A program made the translations under genes and the position numbers. A stretch of 64,000 bases of DNA. Source: Burkholderia plantarii. Lineage in GTDB: Bacteria; Pseudomonadota; Gammaproteobacteria; Burkholderiales; Burkholderiaceae. The DNA lies in contig NZ_CP007213.1 of the NCBI RefSeq assembly GCF_001411805.1, positions 3,038,001-3,102,000 on the forward strand, given 5' to 3'. The notes under the pieces were generated by a model, which was not told the origin of the DNA, made no database searches, and was given only the letters and a program-made list of their open reading frames with translations. Positions 15,368 to 24,127 of this stretch are shown in pieces; positions within the stretch are counted from its first letter, which is position 1; each line of letters opens with the position of its first letter.

Positions 15368-16204
15368 TCAAGCGTGATACGTGAGGCACCCGGCGCCGAC
15401 CACGACCGCCGCGGCGGCCGCGATCCGCTGCCCGGTCGGGCGCTCGCCCAGGCAGGCCCAGCCGATGATCAGCGAAAACACGATGCTGGTCTCGCGCAGC
15501 GCCGATACCGGCCCGATCGGCCCGAGCGAGAGCGCCGCGACCGTGGCCGTGTAGCCGATCATCGAGATCACGCCGCCCGCCGCCGCCTTCGCGGTCTCGC
15601 GCCACGCGTGGCCCGTGCCGAGCCGGCGCCCGTGCAGCGCGAACGCGGCCGGCATCAGCACGCCGTAGACCACGAAGATCCAGACCGCGTAGGCGCGCGG
15701 GTCGCCGGCCAGCCTCGCGCCCACGCCGTCGGTGGTGACGTAGCCGGCGATGAACAGGCTGGTGGTGAGCGCGGCCAGCAGCGGCCGCCGGGCGATCCGG
15801 CGGCGCCCCAGCACCAGGCTCGCGATGCCGCCGGAGATCAGCAGCACGCCGGCCAGCGACCCCGCGTCGAGCCGCTGACCGGCCCACCAATAGCCGCCGA
15901 GCGCGACCAGCAGCGGCACCGTGCCCCGCACCACCGGATACACCTGCCCGAGTTCGGCGCCCTGGTACGCATGCGCCAGGAACACGCTGTAGCCCACCTG
16001 CAGCAGCGCCGAGAGCCCGAGGCAGGGCCAGCTCGCGCGCGCCGGCAGGGGCAGCCACGGCGCGCAGGCGAGCGCCGCCGCGGTGGTCGCGAAGCTCATG
16101 ACGGTGAGGGTCCAGAGGCGATCGACGCCGCTGCGCAGCACGGCGTTCCAGGTCGCATGCAGGATCGCGGCGAACAGCACCAGCGCGATGACGGGCGGCG
16201 TCAT
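15368..16204 (-). CDS. EamA/DMT-family transporter under TPP riboswitch control
   Basis: A 278-residue permease with about 10 hydrophobic helices in two EamA repeats, ending with LIIGWACLGERPTGQ, a typical EamA element. It is the only gene downstream of the TPP riboswitch at 16294-16388, so it is expected to be repressed when thiamine diphosphate is plentiful. A role in moving thiamine, HMP or a pyrimidine analogue follows from that control, not from the protein sequence. It converges with the dioxygenase gene and lies 2.5 kb from the bacimethrin-like operon. Confidence 0.85.
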   Translation of the reverse strand: MTPPVIALVLFAAILHATWNAVLRSGVDRLWTLTVMSFATTAAALACAPWLPLPARASWPCLGLSALLQVGYSVFLAHAYQGAELGQVYPVVRGTVPLLVALGGYWWAGQRLDAGSLAGVLLISGGIASLVLGRRRIARRPLLAALTTSLFIAGYVTTDGVGARLAGDPRAYAVWIFVVYGVLMPAAFALHGRRLGTGHAWRETAKAAAGGVISMIGYTATVAALSLGPIGPVSALRETSIVFSLIIGWACLGERPTGQRIAAAAAVVVGAGCLTYHA

Positions 16205-16293
16205 CGGCGCGAACGGCGAACGCGCGGGCGGAACGGCACTGGCGAGGCGGCCGGCGCAAACGCGGCCGCGATGAAGGGAATCGACACGTGGGT

Positions 16294-16388
16294 GACCTCA
16301 TTCCTACGCCGGCATTATCCGGATCAGGTTTCGGGGTCGTTCCGCGAGCAGAACCTCTCAGCCGGCGCGCCGGCTCCCCCTGATGGCC
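16294..16388 (-). promoter_or_regulatory. TPP (THI-box) riboswitch
   Basis: On the minus strand the conserved pieces occur in order: GGGGGAGCCGG and CCGGCTGAGAGG (P2/P3, 16350-16380), then the ACCCCGAAACCTGATCCGG segment, then GATAATGCCGGCGTAGGAA (16301-16320). Closing helix P1 can form between GGCCATCA (16381-16388) and TGAGGTC (16294-16300). The element ends 90 bases before the EamA start codon, in the position of a repressing leader. Confidence 0.95.
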
Positions 16389-16540
16389 GCCTCATTATGG
16401 GGACGAAACTGCGGGCCGGCAAGCACGCGAGCGCAGGTTCGGACGGCTCGCCAGGCCCTCGAAACGAGGAGGTCGCGAGTCGCGAAACAAAGCCGGAAAC
16501 CGTGCAGCGAAACGTGCCGGGAAACCGTGCATTCAACCGT

Positions 16541-17419
16541 TCATGCCGACGCGCGGCGGAGCTTTTCGGCCAGCGGATGATGCTCGCCGCGCCGCGAGCG
16601 GATCGCGTAGATCTCGTCGACCACGCCCGGCGCGCGCCCGAGCCGGCGCAGGCCACGCAGCAGCGCCGCGTCGCCGGCGCCCGCCTCGGCCAGCGGGAAC
16701 ACGCCGAGCCCGCGCGCGCCGAACACGGCCATCAGCGCGCTGTCCTCGAATTCGCCGACGATCCTCGGCCGCACGCCGAGCGCCTCGAAGCCGCGCTCGA
16801 GCTGCGCGCGCAGCGGCGACTGCGCGGTGGGCAGCAGCACCGGCAGCGTCGCGAGATTGCCGGGAAAGCGCTCGCGCGCCGCCGCGCTGACGATCGAGGC
16901 CGGCCCGTACCAGTCCACCGCCGAGGCCGCCAGCCGCTCGCTCGTCAGCCGCAGCGTCGGATGCGGCGGCGCCGGCTGGCTCGCCAGCACGAGGTCGAGC
17001 CGGTGCAGCGCCAGCTCCGCGAGCAGCGCGTCGAGTTCGCCCTCATGGCAGAGCAGCCGCAGCGACGGCGTGTCGAGCGCCGGCGCGAGCACCGCGTGCG
17101 CGGCCAGCTTCGACACGCCGTCGGTCAGGCCGATCGCGAACCGCGCCAGCTCGCCGCCGGCCGCCGCGCGCACGTCGTCGGCGATCCGCGCGCCGATCCG
17201 GAACATCTCGTCGGCGCGCGCGAACGCGGCCTGGCCCGCCTCGGTCATCGTCACGCCGCGTCCGGCCGGCTTCAGCAGCGCGTGGCCGAGCGACCGCTCG
17301 AGCTCGCGCACCTGCGCGCTGATGGTCTGCACGGCCATCCCGAGCCGCCCGGCCGCGCGCGCGAAGCCGCCCTCCTGCACGACCACCCAGTAGTAGTACA
17401 AATGACGGAAATTCAGCAT
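16541..17419 (-). CDS. NhaR-type LysR transcriptional regulator
   Basis: A 292-residue LysR protein whose N-terminus MLNFRHLYYYWVVVQEGGFA is the recognisable start of the NhaR subgroup (NYNHLYYFWHV in E. coli). The HTH lies in residues 15-45 (AAGRLGMAVQTISAQVRELE). NhaR proteins sense sodium and pH and control nhaA and surface genes. The gene is divergent from terC with a perfect inverted repeat between them, so terC is the likely target. The start is chosen to match the family; ten extra upstream residues are possible. Confidence 0.88.
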   Translation of the reverse strand: MLNFRHLYYYWVVVQEGGFARAAGRLGMAVQTISAQVRELERSLGHALLKPAGRGVTMTEAGQAAFARADEMFRIGARIADDVRAAAGGELARFAIGLTDGVSKLAAHAVLAPALDTPSLRLLCHEGELDALLAELALHRLDLVLASQPAPPHPTLRLTSERLAASAVDWYGPASIVSAAARERFPGNLATLPVLLPTAQSPLRAQLERGFEALGVRPRIVGEFEDSALMAVFGARGLGVFPLAEAGAGDAALLRGLRRLGRAPGVVDEIYAIRSRRGEHHPLAEKLRRASA

Positions 17420-17467
17420 GATGGACCCGGCATCGACGCGAGACGGCATGAAGGACGAAATGAAATA

Positions 17468-17514
17468 TTCGGAAAAACCGAAGCATCATTCAGCTTGAAG
17501 CTGGTTTTTCCGAA
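17468..17514. promoter_or_regulatory. Inverted repeat in the regulator/terC divergent promoter
   Basis: Arms TTCGGAAAAACC (17468-17479) and GGTTTTTCCGAA (17503-17514) are perfect 12-base complements, with a smaller repeat CAGCTTGAAGCTG between them. The position, centred between the two start codons, suits an operator for the NhaR-like protein. Confidence 0.6.
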
Positions 17515-17577
17515 GTTGAAGATCGCCGATCATAACAAGCCCGATCATCTTCCACTGGATTCCGGAACCCGCCCGCC

Positions 17578-18336
17578 ATGGACCACCTGCTGACACTCGC
17601 CGCCGATCCGGCCGTCTGGGCCGCCCTCGTCACGCTGGTCACGATGGAAATCGTGCTCGGCATCGACAACCTGATCTTCATCTCGATCCTCAGCAACAAG
17701 CTGCCCGAGGCGCAGCGCGCGCGCACCCAGCGCATCGGCATCGGGCTCGCGCTGGTGATGCGGCTCGCGCTGCTCGGCACCGTGGCCTGGATCGCGCGCC
17801 TCACGCAGCCGGCCTTCACGCTGTTCGATCACGCGTTCTCGTGGCGCGACATGATCCTGCTCGCGGGCGGCCTGTTCCTGGTCTGGAAGGCGACCCGCGA
17901 GATCCATCACCACGTCGCGCCGGGCGGCGGCGAGCCCGGCGCCGGCGGCGCGGGCGCCGCCCTGCTCACGCCGCTCGCGGCGATCGGGCAGATCCTGGTG
18001 CTCGACCTGGTGTTCTCGATCGACAGCATCGTGACCGCGATCGGCATGACCGAGCACGTCGCGATCATGTTCGTGGCGGTGATCGCCGCCGTCACCGTGA
18101 TGATGTTCGCGGCCGGCCCGCTGTCGCGCTTCATCGACCGCAACCCGACGATCGTGATGCTCGCGCTGAGCTTCCTCGTCGTGATCGGCATGACGCTGAT
18201 CGCCGAGGGCTTCGGCAGCCACGTGCCGAAGGGCTACATCTACGCGGCGATGGCCTTCTCGGCGTTCGTCGAGGGCATGAACATGCTGTCGCGGCGCGCG
18301 AAGGCGAAGCGCTCGCCGGGCGGCGGCGGGCATTGA
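17578..18336 (+). CDS. TerC-family integral membrane protein
   Basis: A 252-residue protein with about seven membrane helices, of the TerC/YoaE/YgdQ family. The two family repeats, [15 protein letters not shown] (residues 23-37) and [14 protein letters not shown] (about 142-155), place acidic residues within the membrane. TerC proteins are linked to metal-ion handling (manganese, tellurite). Between the repeats lies a His/Gly-rich loop. It is alone on its strand and divergent from the NhaR-like gene. Confidence 0.9.
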   Translation: MDHLLTLAADPAVWAALVTLVTMEIVLGIDNLIFISILSNKLPEAQRARTQRIGIGLALVMRLALLGTVAWIARLTQPAFTLFDHAFSWRDMILLAGGLFLVWKATREIHHHVAPGGGEPGAGGAGAALLTPLAAIGQILVLDLVFSIDSIVTAIGMTEHVAIMFVAVIAAVTVMMFAAGPLSRFIDRNPTIVMLALSFLVVIGMTLIAEGFGSHVPKGYIYAAMAFSAFVEGMNMLSRRAKAKRSPGGGGH

Positions 18337-18480
18337 GCGACGCGTGACGGTGCGGTGGTTGGGCTCGGCGCCGTGCCGGCCGGGCCGCCGCCGGGCGCGG
18401 GACGATCGCGGCTACGACGGCGTGCAGCGGACCCCACGGTTTCCGATGACGAAGAAGCCGACGTGACGTGACGTGACGCG

Positions 18481-18596
18481 GCGGGTGCGGGTGCGGGTGC
18501 GGGTGCGGGTGCGGGGCGGGTGCGGGGCGGGTGCGGGTGCGGGGCGGGTGCGGGTGCGGGGCGGGTGCGGGGCGGGTGCGGGGCGGGTGCGGGCAG
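18481..18596 (+). repeat. G-rich short tandem repeat (GCGGGT / GCGGGGCGGGT)
   Basis: An uninterrupted array of GCGGGT units mixed with the longer GCGGGGCGGGT unit. A shorter ACGTG repeat lies just before it (around 18460-18478). It falls in the 345-base gap between the convergent terC and a hypothetical gene. The G-tracts could form quadruplexes on the plus strand, and such arrays often vary in length between strains. Confidence 0.9.
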
Positions 18597-18681
18597 GATA
18601 TCGTCGGGCCGGGCTGCTCGCCGGCATGAGGCCGGCGGACGGTGGCGGGAGCCACGCGGCGGCCGGCGCCGCCGCGGCGTC

Positions 18682-19371
18682 TCAGTGCTCGGCCGTCTGC
18701 AGCCCGCGAATCCGGCCAAGGCGCTGCGCGGCGAGCCGCTGCGCCTCGCGGCGCGCGCCGGCTGCCTGCACCGCGCGCTCGATCGCGAGCGCGGCGTGGG
18801 AGCCGCCCGGCTCGCCCGCGGCCAGTTCCGCGTAGTTGCGCGCATCGGCGGCCCACTGCGAGGCCAGCGTCGCGTAGCGGCGCGCGCGCCGCGCGCGATC
18901 CTGCAGGCGCAGCGCAAGCGCCTCGGAGCCCGACACGTTCGGCCGCGCGTTGCGCACCGCCTGCGCGGCGCGCTGTTCGAGTTCGACCGCATCGGCGTCG
19001 GCGTCGCGCGCGTCGCGAATCGCGGCGCGGGCCGCCGCCTGCGCGTCGCGCAAGGCGGCGCCGGCGGCACCGGTCACGATCACGCGCATCGCGGGCGCGG
19101 CGAGTTCGTCGTTCGTCTCGGCCGGGTGCGGGGCGGCGCCTTCGGCCGCGGCCGGCACCTCGCCGAACGCGGCGAACTGCACGGCCCGCAGCGCGGACGG
19201 ATCGGCGCCGCCGCGCGGCTCGCGGCCGTCGAGCGGCACCGTCTGGCGCACGAACGCATGGCGCGAATACGGATTGCGTCGAGCCTGACGGCCAGCGAAC
19301 CAGACGCCGACGGCGAGCGCGGCGATCGCGAAGCCGATCGACGCGGCGATGAGCAACAGAATGTCTTGCAT
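18682..19371 (-). CDS. Hypothetical membrane-anchored, alanine/arginine-rich protein
   Basis: A 229-residue protein of unknown function. One N-terminal transmembrane segment (residues 3-30, ILLLIAASIGFAIAALAVG) is followed by a soluble, Ala/Arg-rich region, largely predicted helical from about residue 105, which may form a coiled coil. Start MQDILLLIAA gives a typical N-in signal anchor; no strong ribosome binding site is visible. A possible operator GAGAAT-N7-ATTCTC lies about 100 bases upstream. No close family is recognised. Confidence 0.6.
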   Translation of the reverse strand: MQDILLLIAASIGFAIAALAVGVWFAGRQARRNPYSRHAFVRQTVPLDGREPRGGADPSALRAVQFAAFGEVPAAAEGAAPHPAETNDELAAPAMRVIVTGAAGAALRDAQAAARAAIRDARDADADAVELEQRAAQAVRNARPNVSGSEALALRLQDRARRARRYATLASQWAADARNYAELAAGEPGGSHAALAIERAVQAAGARREAQRLAAQRLGRIRGLQTAEH

Positions 19372-19813
19372 CGTCCGGGGTGAGATCACGGGGGGCGGCC
19401 AATTCGCCGACGATGTTGCCGGCGTGGAGACTGGCGCCGGCGAGCGCGCCTACTATACCGCCAATGTTGAGAATTGTAGGTATTCTCCCTGATGTCGCCG
19501 AGTATTTTTTCCGAGCAGACGCGAGCCGAAACGCACCGGAGCTGGCGCCGGCGGCCCGCGTTTGCGCATCGCAGCACGGCGCGATCATCAACTTTGCCGG
19601 ACACAATTCAGCTGATTGTTGCAGCCGTTTGCTGCGTCGCAAATGCGTGTCGCGAGCAACGGCATCGCCGGCATTCCGTGACGTTTTTTTGGCACATCAG
19701 CGCCCGGGCGGCCGGCGCGATCGACGCGATATGTCGGATCGCCAACGGCCGGGCAAACCGCGTCCGCCACATCGCGACACGAAGCGAAAACCGATTCCGG
19801 GTAGACTTTGCGA
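19372..19813. other. Divergent intergenic region
   Basis: A 440-base gap between a minus-strand and a plus-strand gene. The inverted repeat GAGAAT (19469-19474) / ATTCTC (19482-19487) is the only local structure I can point to. The open frames here have poor codon character. Confidence 0.5.
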
Positions 19814-20074
19814 ATGGAACAATGCCGCTACTGCGAACGCCTGCGCGACGAATGGGAATGCCACGGCCCGGCCTGCCGGCGTGCGATCGCGCGCGCGCTG
19901 AAACGGCAGCGCGCCGGGCTGCCGGCCGTGGCGAAGGTCATTCGCAATGAAATCCCCGCCAACGCGAGCACCGGCGAAGTGATCTCGGTGCTCTCGCGCC
20001 AGCGGCTGCGCGCCCGGCGCGGCAACGAGGAACGCCGCGAACGCAAGGAAATCGACGACGCCGATCTCGGCTGA
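19814..20074 (+). CDS. Small cysteine-containing hypothetical protein
   Basis: An 86-residue basic protein. Four cysteines spaced C5-X2-C8-X8-C17-X4-C22 with a nearby histidine (HGPAC) look like a small zinc-binding site. The rest is Arg-rich (RQRLRARRGNEERRERKE). Start ATG 19814 is chosen over a TTG two codons earlier. The function is unknown; nucleic-acid binding is a guess from the charge and putative zinc site. Confidence 0.6.
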   Translation: MEQCRYCERLRDEWECHGPACRRAIARALKRQRAGLPAVAKVIRNEIPANASTGEVISVLSRQRLRARRGNEERRERKEIDDADLG

Positions 20075-20220
20075 CTCGCTCGCGCTCCGTTGTCGGCCGT
20101 CTTTCGGCCATCTCGCTCCGACCCCGCTTACAAGTCGTCACAACCGCGCCGGCGCTCGCGGCGAACGAAATCGGGTCAGCCTTGCCTCACGAAGGTCGAC
20201 GTTCATCACGAGGCCACTCG

Positions 20221-21372
20221 ATGCGAGATTTTGCAGTCCCCGCCTTGCGGCGGCCCATCGCCTCGCGCGCGCGCCGGATCGGCGCGATCGCCGCCGCCGC
20301 GGCCATCGTGTCCGGCACGCTCGGCGCGAATGCGCCGGCGCTGGCGGCCGGGCCGTCCGCCGACGGCGCGCGGGCCGGCAGCGGGTCGCCCACGTTATCG
20401 GCATCGTCCGCCACGCCCGCTTCTGGTGCCGCCGCTGCATCATCTCCTTCGGCCGCGCACGCGGCTTCCGCTTCCCCGGCTTCCGCGCCCGCCTCGGGCG
20501 CCTCCGCCGCCTCATCGGCCGAGGCGCCCGAAGTGCCAGCCGAACTGCCGCCGCCGGTGTTCCACACGCCGCCGGCCGACGCGCAGCAGGCCACCGCCAT
20601 CACGCGGCGCGCGTTCGCGATGCGCGACGCCTATGCCCACGAGGTCACGCGCCGCCTCACGGTGCCCGAGGCCGCGCAGCGCGAATACGCGGCGCGCCTG
20701 CAGCAGGCGCTGGCCGGCAAGGGCCTTGGCGAGCTGGCCGGCGAATACGTCGTGCTCGTCGACCGCGCGCCGAACGTGCAGGCGCTGTTCGTCTACTTCC
20801 GCACCACCGCCCGCAACGAATGGCAGTGGATCGGCGCGTCGCCGGTCGGCACCGGCTGGCCCGGCCGGTACGATCACTTCCTCACGCCGACCGGCGTGTT
20901 CGAGCATTCGCCCGTCAACATGGATTTCCGCGCCGAGGGCACCGAGAACGACAACCGGATTCGCGGCTACGGCGCGCGCGGCCGGCGCATCTTCGACTTC
21001 GGCTGGGTGGACGGCCAGCGCGGCTGGGGCAAGGGCGGCAGGTCGCCGATGCGGTTCCAGATGCACTCGACCGATCCCGACAAGCTCGAGCCGCTGCTCG
21101 GCATCCGCCATTCGAAGGGCTGCGTGCGGATTCCCAGCTCGCTGAACGCGTTTCTCGACCGGCGCGGCATCCTCGATGCCGACTACGAGACGCGCGCCGC
21201 GCAGGGTGACGTGCCATGGATCCTGCGCGACGCGCCGCGCGAGCCGACGCCCGACGCGGGGCGCTACCTCGTTGTGATCGACACGGCGAAGGCGAAGCGC
21301 CCGGCATGGTCGCCGCCGCCGGGGCACGCCGCGTGGACGAAGTTGCCGAAGGGTGGCGACACGGCCGATTGA
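20221..21372 (+). CDS. L,D-transpeptidase (YkuD) family protein
   Basis: A 383-residue exported protein. Signal peptide residues 1-43, with cleavage near ALAAG, are followed by a low-complexity Ala/Ser/Gly/Pro linker to about residue 115. The YkuD catalytic segment is HSKGCVRIPSSLN (His and Cys near residue 300), of the HxxSxGC(I/V)R form. Such enzymes cross-link peptidoglycan stems (3-3) or attach proteins to them. The start is the first ATG before the signal peptide. The gene appears to stand alone. Confidence 0.88.
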   Translation: MRDFAVPALRRPIASRARRIGAIAAAAAIVSGTLGANAPALAAGPSADGARAGSGSPTLSASSATPASGAAAASSPSAAHAASASPASAPASGASAASSAEAPEVPAELPPPVFHTPPADAQQATAITRRAFAMRDAYAHEVTRRLTVPEAAQREYAARLQQALAGKGLGELAGEYVVLVDRAPNVQALFVYFRTTARNEWQWIGASPVGTGWPGRYDHFLTPTGVFEHSPVNMDFRAEGTENDNRIRGYGARGRRIFDFGWVDGQRGWGKGGRSPMRFQMHSTDPDKLEPLLGIRHSKGCVRIPSSLNAFLDRRGILDADYETRAAQGDVPWILRDAPREPTPDAGRYLVVIDTAKAKRPAWSPPPGHAAWTKLPKGGDTAD

Positions 21373-21653
21373 GGCGGCCGATCGAGGGGCGGTGGCCGGC
21401 CCGGCCGGAATCACGCGTCAACGACTCACGGGCCGCCACCGCCCCCGCGTCAACGCCCTCGGCTTCCCGTCGAAGCGACCGCGCCACGGCGCGCGCGCCT
21501 TCCCGTCCTCCGACATCCCCCTCCGCGCGCCGGCCTGGTCCGCCACGCGTCGGGGCACTTCGCCGCTCCCCGCCGGCATGCGGGAAAGCCCGACCGGGCC
21601 GGTATTCATGGCACCATGCACAGCTTCGATCTTCAACAGGATCTGGAGCCACG

Positions 21654-23147
21654 ATGGATTACCGTGTCCTGCTCTCGGCGTTCTCGCGCGACGCCGGCGG
21701 CGAGGGCGCCGGCTCGGGCCGGCTCAGCCAGCAGCAACGCCTCTACGCCTGCCTTCGCGAGGCGATCCTGCGGCGCACACTCGACGCGGACACGGCGCTG
21801 CCCTCGTCGCGCACGCTGGCCGAGGCACTGCGGATCGCGCGCAACACGGTGCTCTACGCCTACGAGCGGCTCGCCGCCGAGGGCTTCGTGGTGGCGGACC
21901 GGCAGGGCACGCGCGTGGCGCGCACGCTGCTGCCGGCCGAACGTGGCGCGAGCGTCGCGCCGCTCGCGCCGCCGCCGCTGTCACGTCGCGCCACCAGCCT
22001 CGGCCGCTTCTCCGATCGCGCCAGCGAGACCGGCGCGTTCGTGCCCGGCGTGCCGGCGCTCGACGCGTTCCCGCTCGCGGCGTGGCGGCGCGCGGTCGAG
22101 CGCGCCTGGCGCCGCGTCGGCCCCGCGCAGCTCGACTATCAGCCGTCGGCCGGCAACCTGCCGCTGCGCCATGCGATCGTCGACTACCTGCGCGTTTCGC
22201 GCGGCGTGGCCTGCGACGCGGACCAGGTGCTGATTACCGACGGCACCCAGCACGGGCTCGACCTCTGCGCCCGCGCGCTCGCCGACGCCGGCGACATCGC
22301 CTGGATCGAGAACCCCGGCTACGGCGGCGCCCGCGTCGCGCTGCGCGCGGCCGGGCTGCGCCTGGTCCCGGTGCCGGTGGACGCCCACGGCCTCGCGCCG
22401 GCGCCCGACCTCTGGCGCACCGCGCCGCCGCGGCTCGTCTACATCACGCCCTCGCATCAATATCCGCTCGGCGCCGTGATGTCGCCCGAGCGCCGCATCG
22501 CGCTGGTACGGGCCGCGCGCGACGCCGGCGCCTGGATCGTCGAGGACGACTACGACAGCGAGTTCCGCCATCACGGCACGCCGCTCGCGGCGCTGCAAAG
22601 CAGCGTGCGCGATGCGCCCGTGATCTATCTCGGCACGTTCTCGAAGGTCATGTTCCCGGCGCTGCGGATCGGCTTCGTGGTGGTGCCGGCCGCGATCGCG
22701 ATCGAACTCGAACGCGTCTCGGCGGCGCTCGCGCCGCGCGGGCGCCTGGCCGACCAGCTCGCGCTCGCCGAGTTCATCGAGGCCGGCCATTTCACGCGCC
22801 ACCTGCGCCGCATGCGCCGGCTCTACGCCGAGCGCCGCGACCTGCTGCACGATACGCTGTCGCGCCGACTCGGCGGCCTGCTGACGGTGTCGGCCGGCGA
22901 CGGCGGCATGCATCTGTCGGCGCGGCTCGACGCCGAAGTCTCCGACCTCGACGTCTATCGCGCCGGCCGCGCGCACGGCCTCGTGATCCGGCCGCTCTCG
23001 CCGTTCTGCGCGCCGGGGACCGACGCGTCGGCCTACAACGGCCTCGTGCTCGGCTACGGCAACGTGGCCACCGAGACGATGGACGGCGCCGTGATCCGGC
23101 TCGAACGCGCGATCGCGGATGCGCGTCGCGCGCGACGCGGCGCCTGA
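21654..23147 (+). CDS. MocR-type GntR/aminotransferase fusion regulator
   Basis: A 497-residue fusion. The GntR winged helix is at residues 27-95 (SSRTLAEALRIARNTVLYAYERL) in shortened view SSRTLAEALRIARNTV, and the class I aminotransferase-like domain runs from about 120. The PLP lysine is in YLGTFSKVMFPALRIG, preceded by YITPSHQYPLG and EDDYDSEFR, all typical of MocR proteins (GabR, TauR, PdxR). ATG 21654 has GGAG upstream. No obvious target operon adjoins it, so the regulated pathway is unknown. Confidence 0.9.
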   Translation: MDYRVLLSAFSRDAGGEGAGSGRLSQQQRLYACLREAILRRTLDADTALPSSRTLAEALRIARNTVLYAYERLAAEGFVVADRQGTRVARTLLPAERGASVAPLAPPPLSRRATSLGRFSDRASETGAFVPGVPALDAFPLAAWRRAVERAWRRVGPAQLDYQPSAGNLPLRHAIVDYLRVSRGVACDADQVLITDGTQHGLDLCARALADAGDIAWIENPGYGGARVALRAAGLRLVPVPVDAHGLAPAPDLWRTAPPRLVYITPSHQYPLGAVMSPERRIALVRAARDAGAWIVEDDYDSEFRHHGTPLAALQSSVRDAPVIYLGTFSKVMFPALRIGFVVVPAAIAIELERVSAALAPRGRLADQLALAEFIEAGHFTRHLRRMRRLYAERRDLLHDTLSRRLGGLLTVSAGDGGMHLSARLDAEVSDLDVYRAGRAHGLVIRPLSPFCAPGTDASAYNGLVLGYGNVATETMDGAVIRLERAIADARRARRGA

Positions 23148-23184
23148 CGCGGCCCGCGCGCCCGGTGCCGCCGCGCGGCACGGC

Positions 23185-24027
23185 TCACTGCGTCTCGGGA
23201 AAGTCGGTCGAGAATGCAAGATCGCGGCCGGCCTCGACGGCCGCGAGCCGCTCGGCCAGCGCGTTGCGGATCATCGTGTAGGCGTCGCGGCCGAGCACGA
23301 TCCGCTTCGGCGCCGGCGTCTCGTCGACGCTCGCGATCATGATGTCGACCATCTTCGCCGGATCGCCGCGCGCGACGAAGCCGGGGTCCGCAAGCCGCGC
23401 GCGCAGCGCGCCGACCGGCGTGTCGCGATAGGCCTCCACCTCCGCGCCGAAGTGCCTGCCCGCCGCGCGCCGGAACCCGGTGCGCGCGCCGCCCGGCTCG
23501 ACGATCGTCACGCCGATGCCAAACGGCGCGACCTCGGCCGCCAGCGCGTCGAAGAATCCCTCCATGCCCCACTTGCTCGCGTGATAGAGCGCCGCGCCGG
23601 CGTGCGTCGCCTGCCCGCCGTAGCTCGAGATCGCCAGAATCCGGCCGCCGCCCTGCGCGCGCAGTCGCGGCAGCGCGGCGCGCGTGACCTGGATCGGCGC
23701 GACGAGATTGGTGTCGAGCTGGTGGCGCACCTGCGCGTCATCGAGCCCCTCGGTCACGCCGAACAGCCCGTAGCCGGCATTGTTGACGATCACGTCGAGG
23801 CGGCCGAACGCGTCGAACGCCTGCGCCACGACGCGCGCGATCTCGTGCGCGTCGGTCAGGTCGAGCGTCGCGGTCCACAGCCGCGCACCGTATCGCTCGC
23901 GCAGCGGCGCGACGGCCGCGGCGTCGCGCAGGGTGCCGGCCACGCGCTCGCCGCGCGCGAGCAACCGGCCGGCCATCTCGCGGCCGAAGCCGCTGCCGAT
24001 GCCGGTGATGAACCAGGTTCTGGACAT
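23185..24027 (-). CDS. Short-chain dehydrogenase/reductase
   Basis: A 280-residue classical SDR. The nucleotide-binding motif is near the start (ITGIGSGFGREMA), followed by the NNAGYG element, catalytic Ser in AISSYGG and Tyr/Lys in YHASKWGMEGF. It belongs to the group often annotated as oxidoreductase or ketoreductase of unknown substrate. It is divergent from a LysR gene starting 100 bases away, which probably regulates it. Confidence 0.88.
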   Translation of the reverse strand: MSRTWFITGIGSGFGREMAGRLLARGERVAGTLRDAAAVAPLRERYGARLWTATLDLTDAHEIARVVAQAFDAFGRLDVIVNNAGYGLFGVTEGLDDAQVRHQLDTNLVAPIQVTRAALPRLRAQGGGRILAISSYGGQATHAGAALYHASKWGMEGFFDALAAEVAPFGIGVTIVEPGGARTGFRRAAGRHFGAEVEAYRDTPVGALRARLADPGFVARGDPAKMVDIMIASVDETPAPKRIVLGRDAYTMIRNALAERLAAVEAGRDLAFSTDFPETQ

Positions 24028-24127
24028 GAACGCTTCCTCGCATATCGAATCAGTGGAATGCCAATGTAGCGGCGATAATCCATGGCGATAAGCCACCTGA
24101 AACCGGATGCCCTGATGGGAAAAAGCC

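Noticed and set aside
18481..18596. CRISPR-like array
   Set aside because: The repeat is a simple short tandem without unique spacers; no CRISPR array was seen anywhere in the window.
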